Shown here: positions 8,908-17,700 of the stretch, in pieces
Layout of the letters: each line of letters starts with the position of its first letter
Numbering within the stretch: the stretch's first letter is position 1
From: Rhodovulum sulfidophilum
GTDB taxonomy: Bacteria > Pseudomonadota > Alphaproteobacteria > Rhodobacterales > Rhodobacteraceae
Length of the DNA: 64,000 bases
Direction: 5' to 3'
Assembly: GCA_003241785.1 (NCBI GenBank)
Contig: QFPW01000002.1
Coordinates: 434,001 to 498,000 of the forward strand
Notes under the pieces: generated by a model
What the model was told of the DNA's origin: nothing
The model's database searches: none
What the model saw: the letters and a program-made list of their open reading frames with translations, nothing else
Program-made: the position numbers and the translations under genes

Positions 8908-9189
8908 CTAGCCCTGATTGAGCCGGTCGCGCAACAGCTTGCCGGTCTTGAAGAAGGGCACATGCTTCTCCTCGACCTCGACGGCGTCGCCGGTGCGCGG
9001 GTTGCGGCCCTGCCGCGCCTCGCGCTTTTTTACCGAGAAGGCGCCGAAGCCGCGAAGTTCCACGCGGTTGCCCTGTGCCATCGCCTCGATGATCTCGTCG
9101 AAGATGGTGCTGACGATCCGCTCGACGTCGCGCTGGAACAGATGCGGATTTTCCTCGGCGATCTTCTGGATCAGCTCAGACTTTATCAT
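8908..9189 (-). CDS. ihfB: Integration host factor subunit beta
   Basis: A 93-residue DNA-bending protein that acts as a heterodimer with IhfA. IKSELIQKIAEENPHL begins the dimerisation helices, GFGAFSVKKREARQGRNPRTG forms the beta-arm with the intercalating proline, and the end is KTGKLLRDRLN. ATG 9189 is chosen over an adjacent GTG because it matches family starts and lies 9 bp after AGGATGGC. The partner ihfA is not in the window. The gene follows sppA and rpsA in the order conserved across alphaproteobacteria. Confidence 0.97.
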   Translation of the reverse strand: MIKSELIQKIAEENPHLFQRDVERIVSTIFDEIIEAMAQGNRVELRGFGAFSVKKREARQGRNPRTGDAVEVEEKHVPFFKTGKLLRDRLNQG

Positions 9190-9262
9190 CACGCCATCCT
9201 GAACATTGGCCGCGCCGAGGCGGCCGGCACTTCGACACTGACGCGCGGCATACTGGCAGGAT

Positions 9263-10189
9263 TCAGCGCATGAGGGAATAGAGCTTCATACCGCTTCGGG
9301 CCGATATTTCTCCGAGAATCCCGCCGCTTGCGCCCGAAAGGCCGAGCCAGCGGGCGAGGAAAGGCTCGTCTCGCGACACTTCGCGATCCTCGACCGACAG
9401 ACCGGCGAGCGCGGGGTCCCGCGATTCGAGCCAGGCCAGCGCCTCGGGCTCGCCGCCGATCTCGTCGACGAGGCCGTTGTCGCGCGCGACCCGGCCGGTG
9501 AAGACCCCGCCGGTCGCGACCGCGTCGAGCGCCTCGCCGCTCAGCCCCCGCCGCGCGCCGACGAGGCCGCGGAACCAGGCGAAGCTCTCGTCGATCATCG
9601 CCTGGTCGAGCAGGCGCGCCTCCGGATTGGTCGGCCGGAACGGCGAGGGCTCGGCCTTGAGCTCGGAGGAGCGCACGGTCTCGTAGCCGATGCCGACCTT
9701 CGACATCAGGTCGGTGAACGTCGGGTATTCCATGATGACGCCGATCGAGCCCGTGAGCGTGTTGCCGCGCGCGACGATGTGATCGGCCGAGATCGCCGCG
9801 ACATAGCCGCCCGAGGCCGCGAGCTCGCCCAGCACCGCGACCACGGGCTTCTGCTCCGCGATGGCCCGCACCGAGGCGAAGAGCGCCTCCGACCCGGCCG
9901 TGGTGCCCCCCGGCGAGTTGATCCGGAGGATGAGCGCCCGGGTCTGGTCGTCGCGGGCGATCTCGTCGAGGAGCTCGTCGCGCTCCGGGTCGTCGAGGAT
10001 CATGCCCGTCACCTCGTAACGCGCGATCCGCTCGCCCGGCAGGCCGCCGCGTCCGAGCAGCAGCAGCCCGAGGATGAGCCCGAGCACGGCCGCGACGAGA
10101 AAGCCGCGCCAGAAGGCCGAGCGCCGCCATTTCCGGCGACGCTCCTCGTAGAAGTCGCGGACATAGGGATCCTGGAACCGCTCAGCCAT
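9263..10189 (-). CDS. sppA: Signal peptide peptidase SppA (short form)
   Basis: This S49-family serine protease degrades cleaved signal peptides in the inner membrane. A single transmembrane helix at about residues 28-48 anchors it with the catalytic domain in the periplasm. The nucleophile Ser is in ELAASGGYVAA and the general-base Lys in SSELKAEPSPFRP. At 308 residues it is the short, single-domain form that assembles as an oligomer, not the duplicated 67-kDa E. coli type. It lies between rpsA and ihfB on the same strand. Confidence 0.95.
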   Translation of the reverse strand: MAERFQDPYVRDFYEERRRKWRRSAFWRGFLVAAVLGLILGLLLLGRGGLPGERIARYEVTGMILDDPERDELLDEIARDDQTRALILRINSPGGTTAGSEALFASVRAIAEQKPVVAVLGELAASGGYVAAISADHIVARGNTLTGSIGVIMEYPTFTDLMSKVGIGYETVRSSELKAEPSPFRPTNPEARLLDQAMIDESFAWFRGLVGARRGLSGEALDAVATGGVFTGRVARDNGLVDEIGGEPEALAWLESRDPALAGLSVEDREVSRDEPFLARWLGLSGASGGILGEISARSGMKLYSLMR

Positions 10190-10323
10190 CGCGGCCTCCG
10201 ATGACGGGTCGGGTCTCGGGGAATGGGGTCATGGGTCTCGGTCCAGTGGCTCGGCGGATGCCGGGGCACAGTCGCACCGATCCCGCCGGTTGGAAAGCCG
10301 CGCACCGGGGTCCCGAAACGCGA

Positions 10324-10347
10324 AATGGCGCCCCGGGGGGCGCCATT
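10324..10347 (-). terminator. Hairpin after rpsA
   Basis: AATGGCGCCCC (10324-10334) pairs perfectly with GGGGCGCCATT (10337-10347) over 11 bp. It lies 30 bp after the minus-strand rpsA stop and is followed by TTTCGCGTTT, a weak U-rich tail, so it is the probable rpsA terminator. Confidence 0.7.
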
Positions 10348-10376
10348 CCAGAAGTGGTCGCGATGTCTCGCGAAGA

Positions 10377-12062
10377 TCAGTCGTTCTCGCGCTTGCGGAG
10401 CGCCGCGCCGAGGATGTCGCCGAGCGAGGCGCCCGAGTCGGACGACCCGTACTGCTCCACGGCTTCCTTTTCCTCGGCGATCTCGCGCGCCTTGATCGAC
10501 AGGCCGAGCCGGCGGGTCTTCGAGTCGATGTTGGTGATGCGCGCATCGACCTTGTCGCCCTTGGTGAACCGCTCGGGGCGCTGCTCGGACCGGTCGCGGC
10601 TGAGATCCGACCGGCGGATGAAGGCCTTCATCCCGTCGTACTCGACCTCGATGCCACCGTCCTCGATCGCGGTCACGGTGACGGTCACGATGTCGCCCCG
10701 CTTCACGCCCGAGGTCGCGTCGGCGAAGGTGTCCGCGCCAAGCGCCTTGATCGAGAGCGAGATGCGCTCCTTCTCGACGTCGACGTCGGTCACCACCGCG
10801 CGGACGACGTCGCCCTTGTGGTAGTCCTGGATCGCGTCCTCGCCGGAGCGGTTCCAGTCGAGGTCCGAAAGATGGACCATGCCGTCGATGTCGCCGTCGA
10901 GACCGATGAACAGACCGAATTCGGTGATGTTCTTGATCTCGCCTTCGACCTCGGTCCCGTTCGGATGGGTCCGGGCGAAGTTGTCCCACGGGTTGCCCTG
11001 GGTCTGCTTCAGGCCGAGCGAGACGCGGCGCTTGGCCGAGTCGATCTCGAGCACCAGGACTTCCACTTCCTGCGAGGTGGAGACGATCTTGCCCGGGTGG
11101 ACGTTCTTCTTGGTCCAGGACATCTCGGAGACGTGGACGAGCCCCTCGACCCCCGGCTCCAGCTCCACGAAGGCGCCGTAGTCGGTGATGTTGGTGACGC
11201 GACCGAGATGCTTCGAGCCGATCGGGAACTTCGATTCGACCGAATCCCACGGATCCGCCAGCAGCTGCTTCATGCCGAGGCTGATGCGCTGGGTTTCCTT
11301 GTTGATCTTGATCACCTGGACCTTGACGGTCTCGCCGATGTTCAGGATCTCGGACGGGTGGTTGACGCGGCGCCAGGCCATGTCGGTCACGTGCAGCAGG
11401 CCGTCGACGCCACCGAGATCGACGAAGGCGCCGTATTCGGTGATGTTCTTGACCACGCCGTCGACCACTTCGCCCTCGCGCAGGCGGGCGACGATCTCGG
11501 CGCGCTGCTCGGCGCGGGACTCTTCCAGGACGGCGCGGCGCGACACGACGATATTGCCGCGGCGACGGTCCATCTTCAGGATCTGGAACGGCTGGTTCAT
11601 GTGCATGAGCGGGCCCGCGTCGCGGACCGGGCGCACATCGACCTGGGAGCCGGGCAGGAAGGCCACGGCGCCGCCGAGATCGACGGTGAAGCCACCCTTC
11701 ACGCGGCCGAAGATCTGGCCTTCGACGCGCTCTTCCTTCGCGGCCGCCTTCTCGAGGCGGTCCCAGGCTTCCTCGCGGCGGGCCTTCTCACGGGAGAGGA
11801 CCGCTTCGCCCCGGGCGTTCTCGACGCGGTCGAGGTAGACCTCGACGGTGTCGCCGACCTGCAGTTCGGTCGCCTTGCCGGGAGCGGTGAATTCCTTCAG
11901 ATCGACGCGGCCTTCCATCTTGTAGCCGATGTCGATGATGGCCTGTCCCGCTTCGATCGCGAGGACGGTGCCCTTGACGACGGTACCCTCGTCGGGGGTC
12001 TCCAGCTCAAAGCTTTCGTTGAGCAGGGCTTCGAAATCTTCCAGTGTCGCGTTGGACGACAT
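10377..12062 (-). CDS. rpsA: 30S ribosomal protein S1
   Basis: The 561-residue protein anchors mRNA to the small ribosomal subunit. It contains six S1 RNA-binding repeats; the later ones are clear from repeated cores such as ITDYGAFVEL, ITEYGAFVDL and ITEFGLFIGL with HVSEMSW-type ends. ATG 12062 (MSSNATLEDF) is chosen over an upstream in-frame start because it matches the family N-terminus and length. The order cmk-rpsA-sppA-ihfB is conserved. The opposite strand carries a long false reading frame of 591 codons. Confidence 0.98.
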   Translation of the reverse strand: MSSNATLEDFEALLNESFELETPDEGTVVKGTVLAIEAGQAIIDIGYKMEGRVDLKEFTAPGKATELQVGDTVEVYLDRVENARGEAVLSREKARREEAWDRLEKAAAKEERVEGQIFGRVKGGFTVDLGGAVAFLPGSQVDVRPVRDAGPLMHMNQPFQILKMDRRRGNIVVSRRAVLEESRAEQRAEIVARLREGEVVDGVVKNITEYGAFVDLGGVDGLLHVTDMAWRRVNHPSEILNIGETVKVQVIKINKETQRISLGMKQLLADPWDSVESKFPIGSKHLGRVTNITDYGAFVELEPGVEGLVHVSEMSWTKKNVHPGKIVSTSQEVEVLVLEIDSAKRRVSLGLKQTQGNPWDNFARTHPNGTEVEGEIKNITEFGLFIGLDGDIDGMVHLSDLDWNRSGEDAIQDYHKGDVVRAVVTDVDVEKERISLSIKALGADTFADATSGVKRGDIVTVTVTAIEDGGIEVEYDGMKAFIRRSDLSRDRSEQRPERFTKGDKVDARITNIDSKTRRLGLSIKAREIAEEKEAVEQYGSSDSGASLGDILGAALRKREND

Positions 12063-12157
12063 TAAGGTCTCCGTATGGGTGTTGCTGGCCGGGCGGTTGG
12101 ATCCACCGGTCTTTCGGATAGGTTGATGGGCGCTCAAAGACCAAAACCGGGCGCGGG

Positions 12158-12787
12158 TCAAGCCCTAGCCGGCGTCATGCGCCTTCCGACGTAGCCGATC
12201 GCGGCGGCTACCGCCTCGGATATAGTCATCCCGGTGGTGTCGAGCAAGAAGGCCCCCTCCGCGGCGCGGAGCGGGGCGACGTCGCGCTCCGCGTCCCGCG
12301 CGTCGCGCGCGCGAAGATCGGCGAGCACCGAATCAACCGTGCCGGCGCCGAGCTCGGCGTGGCGGCGGGCGGCGCGGACCGCGTCGCTCGCGGTGACGAA
12401 GAGCTTCGCCTCCGCCTCGGGGCAGATCACCGTGCCGATGTCGCGGCCGTCGAGCACCGCGCCGCCCTCGCGCCGGGCGAAGCGCTTCTGGAAGTCGAGC
12501 AGCGCCGCGCGCACCGCCGGCAGGGCCGCGACCTTCGAGGCCGCCTGCCCCGCCCGCGCGGTGCGCAGGTCCGGGCTCTCGAGATCCGCGGGATCGAGCC
12601 GCTTGGCGATCTCCGCCGCCCAGAGCGGGTCGATCACCCCGCGCCCGTCGTGCAGCGCCTGCGCGCCGACCGCGCGATAGAGCAGCCCGGTGTCGAGCAG
12701 GCCGAAGCCGAACTCGGCGGCCACCGCGCGGCTGATCGTGCCCTTGCCGGCCGCCGCCGGCCCGTCGATCGCGACCGTGAAGATCAT
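12158..12787 (-). CDS. cmk: Cytidylate kinase
   Basis: The 209-residue enzyme phosphorylates CMP and dCMP. The P-loop reads IDGPAAAGKGTIS, LLDTGLLYRAV is the substrate-binding segment, and GRDIGTVICPEAEAKLF is the family signature. Its ATG overlaps the stop of the preceding DUF2059 gene by 4 bp (ATGA), indicating translational coupling within aroA-DUF2059-cmk. Length is close to the family norm of 210-225. Confidence 0.97.
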   Translation of the reverse strand: MIFTVAIDGPAAAGKGTISRAVAAEFGFGLLDTGLLYRAVGAQALHDGRGVIDPLWAAEIAKRLDPADLESPDLRTARAGQAASKVAALPAVRAALLDFQKRFARREGGAVLDGRDIGTVICPEAEAKLFVTASDAVRAARRHAELGAGTVDSVLADLRARDARDAERDVAPLRAAEGAFLLDTTGMTISEAVAAAIGYVGRRMTPARA

Positions 12788-13272
12788 TGGAGTTCGACAC
12801 CTTCGGCTGCCAGACGCTCGAGCATCGGCGCGAGGTCACGGCTCGTCCGCTCCATCACCCCGGGCATGACCTGCCCCATGAAGCCGGGCATCTTGCCCAT
12901 CACGGAGCGGCCGTTCGGGCTCGCGTAGAAATCGCGGAGCGCCGTGAGTTCCGCGAGCGTGAAACTGTCCGCCATCGCGACATCGGTCCCGAGCATGGCC
13001 TCGCGCAGGCTCGCGCCCATCGCGTCCTGGACGATCGGGGTCAGCACCGTGCTCTTCGCCGCCCAGAGCGCCGGCTGGCGCGACTGGATCTGGCGCAGGA
13101 TCGGTTCGGACATCTGCGCCACGATGGCATCGGAGCCCAGCGCTTCCATGGAATAGCCGATGTACTCGCGCGCGAGCCGAAGTTTCGCCTCCGTCGCGTC
13201 GTCGGCCCCCGCGCCCGAACCGGCGCAGAGCGCGACGAGAACCGCGCCCGTCCGGAGCTTTCCGCGCGCCAT
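12784..13272 (-). CDS. Secreted DUF2059-domain protein
   Basis: A 162-residue product with a signal peptide (KLRTGAVLVALCAGSGAGA) and a C-terminal DUF2059 domain marked by FTLAELTALRDFYASPNGRSVMGK. It is probably periplasmic; the family has no assigned function. The gene is wedged between aroA and cmk: its ATG shares one base with the aroA stop (TGATG) and its stop overlaps the cmk start by 4 bp. It is therefore translated with two essential biosynthetic genes, which suggests steady housekeeping expression. Confidence 0.85.
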   Translation of the reverse strand: MARGKLRTGAVLVALCAGSGAGADDATEAKLRLAREYIGYSMEALGSDAIVAQMSEPILRQIQSRQPALWAAKSTVLTPIVQDAMGASLREAMLGTDVAMADSFTLAELTALRDFYASPNGRSVMGKMPGFMGQVMPGVMERTSRDLAPMLERLAAEGVELQ

Positions 13273-14609
13273 CAGCCGATCTCCGCGCCGAGGCCGCGCA
13301 TCAGCGGGACGAAGTTCGGGAAGCTGGTGGTGATGGGGCCGCCGTCGTCGACCGTCACAGGCCGCTTCGTCGCGAGGCCGAGGCAGAGGAAGGCCATCGC
13401 GATCCGGTGGTCGAGCCGGCTTTCGACCGTGGCCCCGCCCGGCACGCCGTCGGCGCCCAGGCCGTGCACGATCAGGAAATCCGGTCCCTCCTCGATCGTG
13501 ACGCCGCAGGCCTCGAGCCCGCGGGCCATCGCGTCGAGCCGGTCGCTCTCCTTCACCCGCAGCTCCTTGACGCCGCGCATCACCGTCTTGCCCTCGGCGG
13601 TGGCGGCGAGCGCGGCGAGGATCGGGTATTCGTCGATCATCGAGGCGGCGCGCTCGGGCGGCACCTCGATCCCCTCCAGCGGCGAATGCCGGACGCGCAG
13701 GTCGGCGGTCGGCTCGCCCCCCTCCTCGCGGCGGTTCTCGAAGGCGATGTCGGCGCCCATCTCGACCAGCGTGTCGTAGAAGCCCGCGCGGGTCGGGTTG
13801 AGCCCGATCCCGGGGACCAGCACCTCGGAGCCCGCCGCGAGCAGCGCGGCGGCGACCGGGAAGGCGGCGCTCGACGGATCGCGCGGCACCGCGATCACCT
13901 GCGGCCGCAGCTCCGGCTGGCCGCGCAGCGTGATCACCCGGCCCTCGTCCGTGAGCTCCGTCGTCACCTCGGCGCCGAACCCGGCCAGCATCCGCTCGGT
14001 ATGGTCGCGGGTCGCCTCGCGCTCGATCACCGTGGTGATGCCGGGCGCGTTCAGCCCGGCGAGCAGGACGGCCGATTTCACCTGCGCCGAGGGGACCGGG
14101 GTCTGGTAGGTCACGGGCAGCGGCTGGCGGGCGCCGGTGAGCGCGAGCGGCAGGCGCCCGCCGCTGCGGCCGCGCGCCGTCGCGCCGAAGAGCGCGAGGG
14201 GCTCGGTCACCCGGCCCATCGGGCGCGAGCGCAGCGAGGCGTCGCCGGTGAAGATCGCGGTCAGGTCCGAGGTCGCTACCGCGCCCATGATGAGCCGGAC
14301 GCCGGTCCCGGAATTGCCGCAGTCGATCACGTCGGAGGGCTCGCGGAAGCCGCCGACGCCGACGCCCGCGACGCGCCAGGCGCCCGGGCCGAGCCGCTCG
14401 ACCGTCGCGCCGAAGGCCGCCATCGCGCGGCCGGTGTCGAGCACGTCCTCGCCCTCCAGGAGCCCGGTGATCCGCGTCTCGCCCACACAGAGCGCGCCGA
14501 GGATCAGCGCGCGGTGCGAGATCGACTTGTCGCCGGGGATCTCCGCCGTGCCCGAGAGCGGGCCGGTCCTGGTGGAACGCATCGGGGCGGGCGCGCCATG
14601 TCCGGCCAT
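13272..14609 (-). CDS. aroA: 3-phosphoshikimate 1-carboxyvinyltransferase (EPSP synthase, class II)
   Basis: The 445-residue enzyme joins shikimate 3-phosphate and PEP in the sixth shikimate-pathway step. PGDKSISHRALILGAL, GDASLRSRPMGRV, SAQVKSAVLLAGLN and LRVKESDR are shared with the class II CP4 EPSP synthase of Agrobacterium; class I enzymes read differently at SAQVKS. In the PEP-site loop this protein reads GNSGTG (about residues 98-103), with Gly where CP4 has Ala100. From that residue alone I infer it lacks CP4's glyphosate-tolerant substitution. It leads the aroA-DUF2059-cmk operon. Confidence 0.96.
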   Translation of the reverse strand: MAGHGAPAPMRSTRTGPLSGTAEIPGDKSISHRALILGALCVGETRITGLLEGEDVLDTGRAMAAFGATVERLGPGAWRVAGVGVGGFREPSDVIDCGNSGTGVRLIMGAVATSDLTAIFTGDASLRSRPMGRVTEPLALFGATARGRSGGRLPLALTGARQPLPVTYQTPVPSAQVKSAVLLAGLNAPGITTVIEREATRDHTERMLAGFGAEVTTELTDEGRVITLRGQPELRPQVIAVPRDPSSAAFPVAAALLAAGSEVLVPGIGLNPTRAGFYDTLVEMGADIAFENRREEGGEPTADLRVRHSPLEGIEVPPERAASMIDEYPILAALAATAEGKTVMRGVKELRVKESDRLDAMARGLEACGVTIEEGPDFLIVHGLGADGVPGGATVESRLDHRIAMAFLCLGLATKRPVTVDDGGPITTSFPNFVPLMRGLGAEIG

Positions 14610-14678
14610 CGCGGAATCCTCTTCGGGTGTTCTAAACCGGAGCCCGTTTACGCGATCGCGCGGGCTTGGTCCATCGGG

Positions 14679-14802
14679 GCGCGGCTTCGCCGCGCGGCCG
14701 GCCTTTGCCGGCCAGAAGGAGCGCGCGGTGCGCGCGAGTCTTTTGAAGTGGAGCCGGGCCCATTGGCCCGGCTCTCGACTGCTCTCCAGGTTAGCAAACC
14801 TG
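14679..14802. other. Array of five perfect hairpins between trmB and aroA
   Basis: The 288-bp gap between trmB and aroA has no credible gene. It contains five consecutive perfect stems: GCGCGGC/GCCGCGC (14679-14695), GGCCGGC/GCCGGCC (14696-14713), GCGCGC/GCGCGC (14721-14735), GAGCCGGGCC/GGCCCGGCTC with loop CATT (14751-14774) and CAGGT/ACCTG (14787-14802). GGAG 14718 with CTCC 14784, and AGTC 14737 with GACT 14777, could close an outer multibranch fold. Strand and function are unknown; it may be a repeat cluster or a structured RNA. Confidence 0.5.
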
Positions 14803-14897
14803 TATGAACGCGGGGGTTCTCCGCGCGGCGCCGTCCGGGGCCTCGAGGCTGACGGTGCGCACTCGGGTCGGGCCCAAGGCGGCCATCCCCGTCGCCG

Positions 14898-15668
14898 TCA
14901 GCCCCGGCGCAGGAAGCTCAGGTAGTTCGGCGCGCGGCCCTCGCGGATCGCCTTCGCCTCGTAGCGGGTGCGATGCCAGTCGCTCCAGGGCGCGGCGGTG
15001 TCGCGCGCGACGGTCTCGAAGAGTTCCGGCACGGCGGCGATCGCTTCGCGCGTGTGCTCGACATAGCCGGGGATGTCGGTCGCGACCCTGAGCTCGGCGC
15101 CCGGCGCCATCACCCGGGCGAGCACGGCGAGGTTCTCGACGCTGGTGAAGCGGCGGCGGGCGTGGCGCGCCTTGGGCCAGGGGTCGGGGTAGAGCAGGAA
15201 GACCCGTGAGAGGCAGGCGTCGGCGAGCGCGTCGAGCAGGTCGCGCGCGTCGCCGGCGTGGATCCGGACATTGCCGGCCGGGGGCGGAGGCGTGGCCTCG
15301 GGCGCCGCGCCGGGCAGGTCGCGCTTGATGCCGGCGGGTTCGATCCCCGCCTCCTCGATCTGGTTGAGCGCCATCGCGACGCCGTTCACGAAGGCTTCGC
15401 AGCCGATGAGCCCGACGCCCGGATTCGCGAGCGCCTGATGCGCGAGATGCTCGCCGCCGCCGAAGCCGATCTCGAGCCAGACCGGGCGTTCCGAGCCGAA
15501 CAGCCGGGCGAGATCGACCGGCGCCGGGTCGAGCGGCACGCTCAGGCGCGGCAGGAGCTCGGCGAGATGCCGGCGCTGGTTCGGCCGCAGCGACTTGCCG
15601 TGCCTGCGGCCGTAAAAGTCGCGGCGCGGCCGCGCCGCGCCGGTCGTCTCTTCATCCATGTCTCGCAT
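14898..15668 (-). CDS. trmB: tRNA (guanine-N7-)-methyltransferase
   Basis: This enzyme makes m7G46 in tRNA using SAM. WLEIGFGGGEHL is the SAM-binding loop, GCEAFVNGV the second cofactor motif, and LLYPDPWPKARHARRR the signature catalytic and tRNA-contact segment. The product is 256 residues, slightly long because of a Pro-rich loop (EATPPPPAGN) and an N-terminal arm. Start could be 15668 (MRDMDEE) or 15659. It lies 46 bp downstream of metK on the same strand, so the SAM synthetase and a SAM consumer are probably cotranscribed. Confidence 0.97.
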   Translation of the reverse strand: MRDMDEETTGAARPRRDFYGRRHGKSLRPNQRRHLAELLPRLSVPLDPAPVDLARLFGSERPVWLEIGFGGGEHLAHQALANPGVGLIGCEAFVNGVAMALNQIEEAGIEPAGIKRDLPGAAPEATPPPPAGNVRIHAGDARDLLDALADACLSRVFLLYPDPWPKARHARRRFTSVENLAVLARVMAPGAELRVATDIPGYVEHTREAIAAVPELFETVARDTAAPWSDWHRTRYEAKAIREGRAPNYLSFLRRG

Positions 15669-15714
15669 CCTTCGCGGAAGCGGCGGCCGGGTCGCCGGCC
15701 GCCGGGACCGGCGG

Positions 15715-16884
<1,170 letters not shown>

Positions 16885-16903
16885 GGACAATCCCTCTCGA
16901 CAT

Positions 16904-16946
16904 TCCTCCGCGTTCCTAAGCCACCCCGGGAAGCGAGGTCAACGAC
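16904..16946 (-). promoter_or_regulatory. Possible SAM/SAH-riboswitch-like metK leader
   Basis: On the minus strand the leader reads ACCTC (16939-16935), then GCTTCCCG, then GGGGT (16927-16923), and later GGAGG (16909-16905). ACCTC pairs with GGGGT; CTTCC in that loop can pair with the downstream GGAGG, giving an H-type pseudoknot. The SAM/SAH riboswitch, known upstream of metK in Rhodobacterales, has this topology with a CGGCUUCCUGGCGUG core; here the core is GCTTCCCGGGGTG, a partial match. The GGAGG lies 20 nt from the metK ATG, farther than typical. A diverged or coincidental match is possible. Confidence 0.35.
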
Positions 16947-16995
16947 CGATCCGCCGTCGCGGCGCGGACGGGTCGGGGCGCCGGGACGACGCGCC

Positions 16996-17095
16996 GCGCG
17001 CGTCCCGATCATGGGACGCGCGCGGGCGGATTGGCGGGCACGGATTGGCGGGCGCGGATCTCTGGCGCGGATCTTTGGGCGCGGATCGTCTGGCT
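16996..17095. repeat. 11-bp stem hairpin followed by five tandem 13-14 bp repeats
   Basis: In the 327-bp gap between the XRE gene and metK, GCGCGCGTCCC (16996-17006) pairs with GGGACGCGCGC (17013-17023). Next come five tandem units of 13-14 bp beginning CGGAT: 17027, 17041, 17055, 17068 and 17082 (for example CGGATTGGCGGGCG, CGGATCTTTGGGCG). The rest of the gap is GC-rich without a gene. The hairpin may end XRE transcription, but no T tract follows. Confidence 0.65.
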
Positions 17096-17211
17096 CCGGC
17101 GGCGCGCGGGCCGCGGGGCGCCGAGGCGCGCCGGCGCGACCGCGCTCCCGGAGCACCGGGCGCCCTCGCGCGCGATCGGCGGCCGGCCGGGCGCGGCGGG
17201 GCGCCCCGGGC

Positions 17212-17601
17212 TCAGCGCTCCGCCGGTTCCGCCATCGGCGGCCGGCCGGACAGGGAGCGCACCAGCGCCAGGACCGACTGGCGGGTGCCCTGCCCCGCGA
17301 TGGCCCGGAAGGCGTCGACGAGCTCGCTCGCCTCGTCCCGGACCGGGGGCGTGCCGAGCACCTCCGGCGTCGCACCCTCCAGCCCCTCGAAGAAATAGCT
17401 GAGGGGGACGTTGAGAAAGACCGCGATCTGGTAGAGCCGGCCGGCCCCGATCCGGTTAGAGCCCTTCTCGTATTTCTGGATCTGCGAGAAGGTCAGCCCG
17501 AGCTGCCGCCCGAGCCGCCCCTGGCTGACCCCGAGCGCCTCGCGGCGCGCGCGCATCCGAGCGCCAACGTGTTGATCAATCCTGTTCGCCGTCAATGGCA
17601 C
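17212..17601 (-). CDS. XRE-family transcriptional regulator
   Basis: The 129-residue protein has a Cro/CI helix-turn-helix at about residues 12-66: MRARREALGVSQGRLGRQLG, then FSQIQKYEKGSNRIGAGRL. The rest is a variable C-terminal region (VLGTPPVRDEASELVDAFRAI). Its start is GTG 17601. This kind of regulator, shaped like small SinR/CdpR-type proteins, is often found next to metK or lnt in Rhodobacterales. Its target is unknown; the flanking gaps (99 bp to lnt, 327 bp to metK) leave room for autoregulation or control of metK. Confidence 0.88.
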   Translation of the reverse strand: MPLTANRIDQHVGARMRARREALGVSQGRLGRQLGLTFSQIQKYEKGSNRIGAGRLYQIAVFLNVPLSYFFEGLEGATPEVLGTPPVRDEASELVDAFRAIAGQGTRQSVLALVRSLSGRPPMAEPAER

Positions 17602-17700
17602 TTGTCTAACCTCAATAAATCCGTCCGGAGCGCCCGATCATCCGCGTTCAGCCGTGGAACGCGACGCGGGCCAACTACGACGGAACCCCACACAAGATAT

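Noticed and set aside
10290..12065. A long plus-strand open frame opposite rpsA
   Set aside because: It is the GC-driven mirror of a highly conserved S1 gene, has no family motifs, and is dominated by Arg/Asp/Val/Ala patterns typical of antisense frames.
14779..14810. tRNA-Ser(GCU)-like anticodon arm (minus strand)
   Set aside because: The loop has 6 instead of 7 bases, and no D-arm, T-arm GGTTCGA box or acceptor stem is present nearby. No tRNA was found anywhere in the window.
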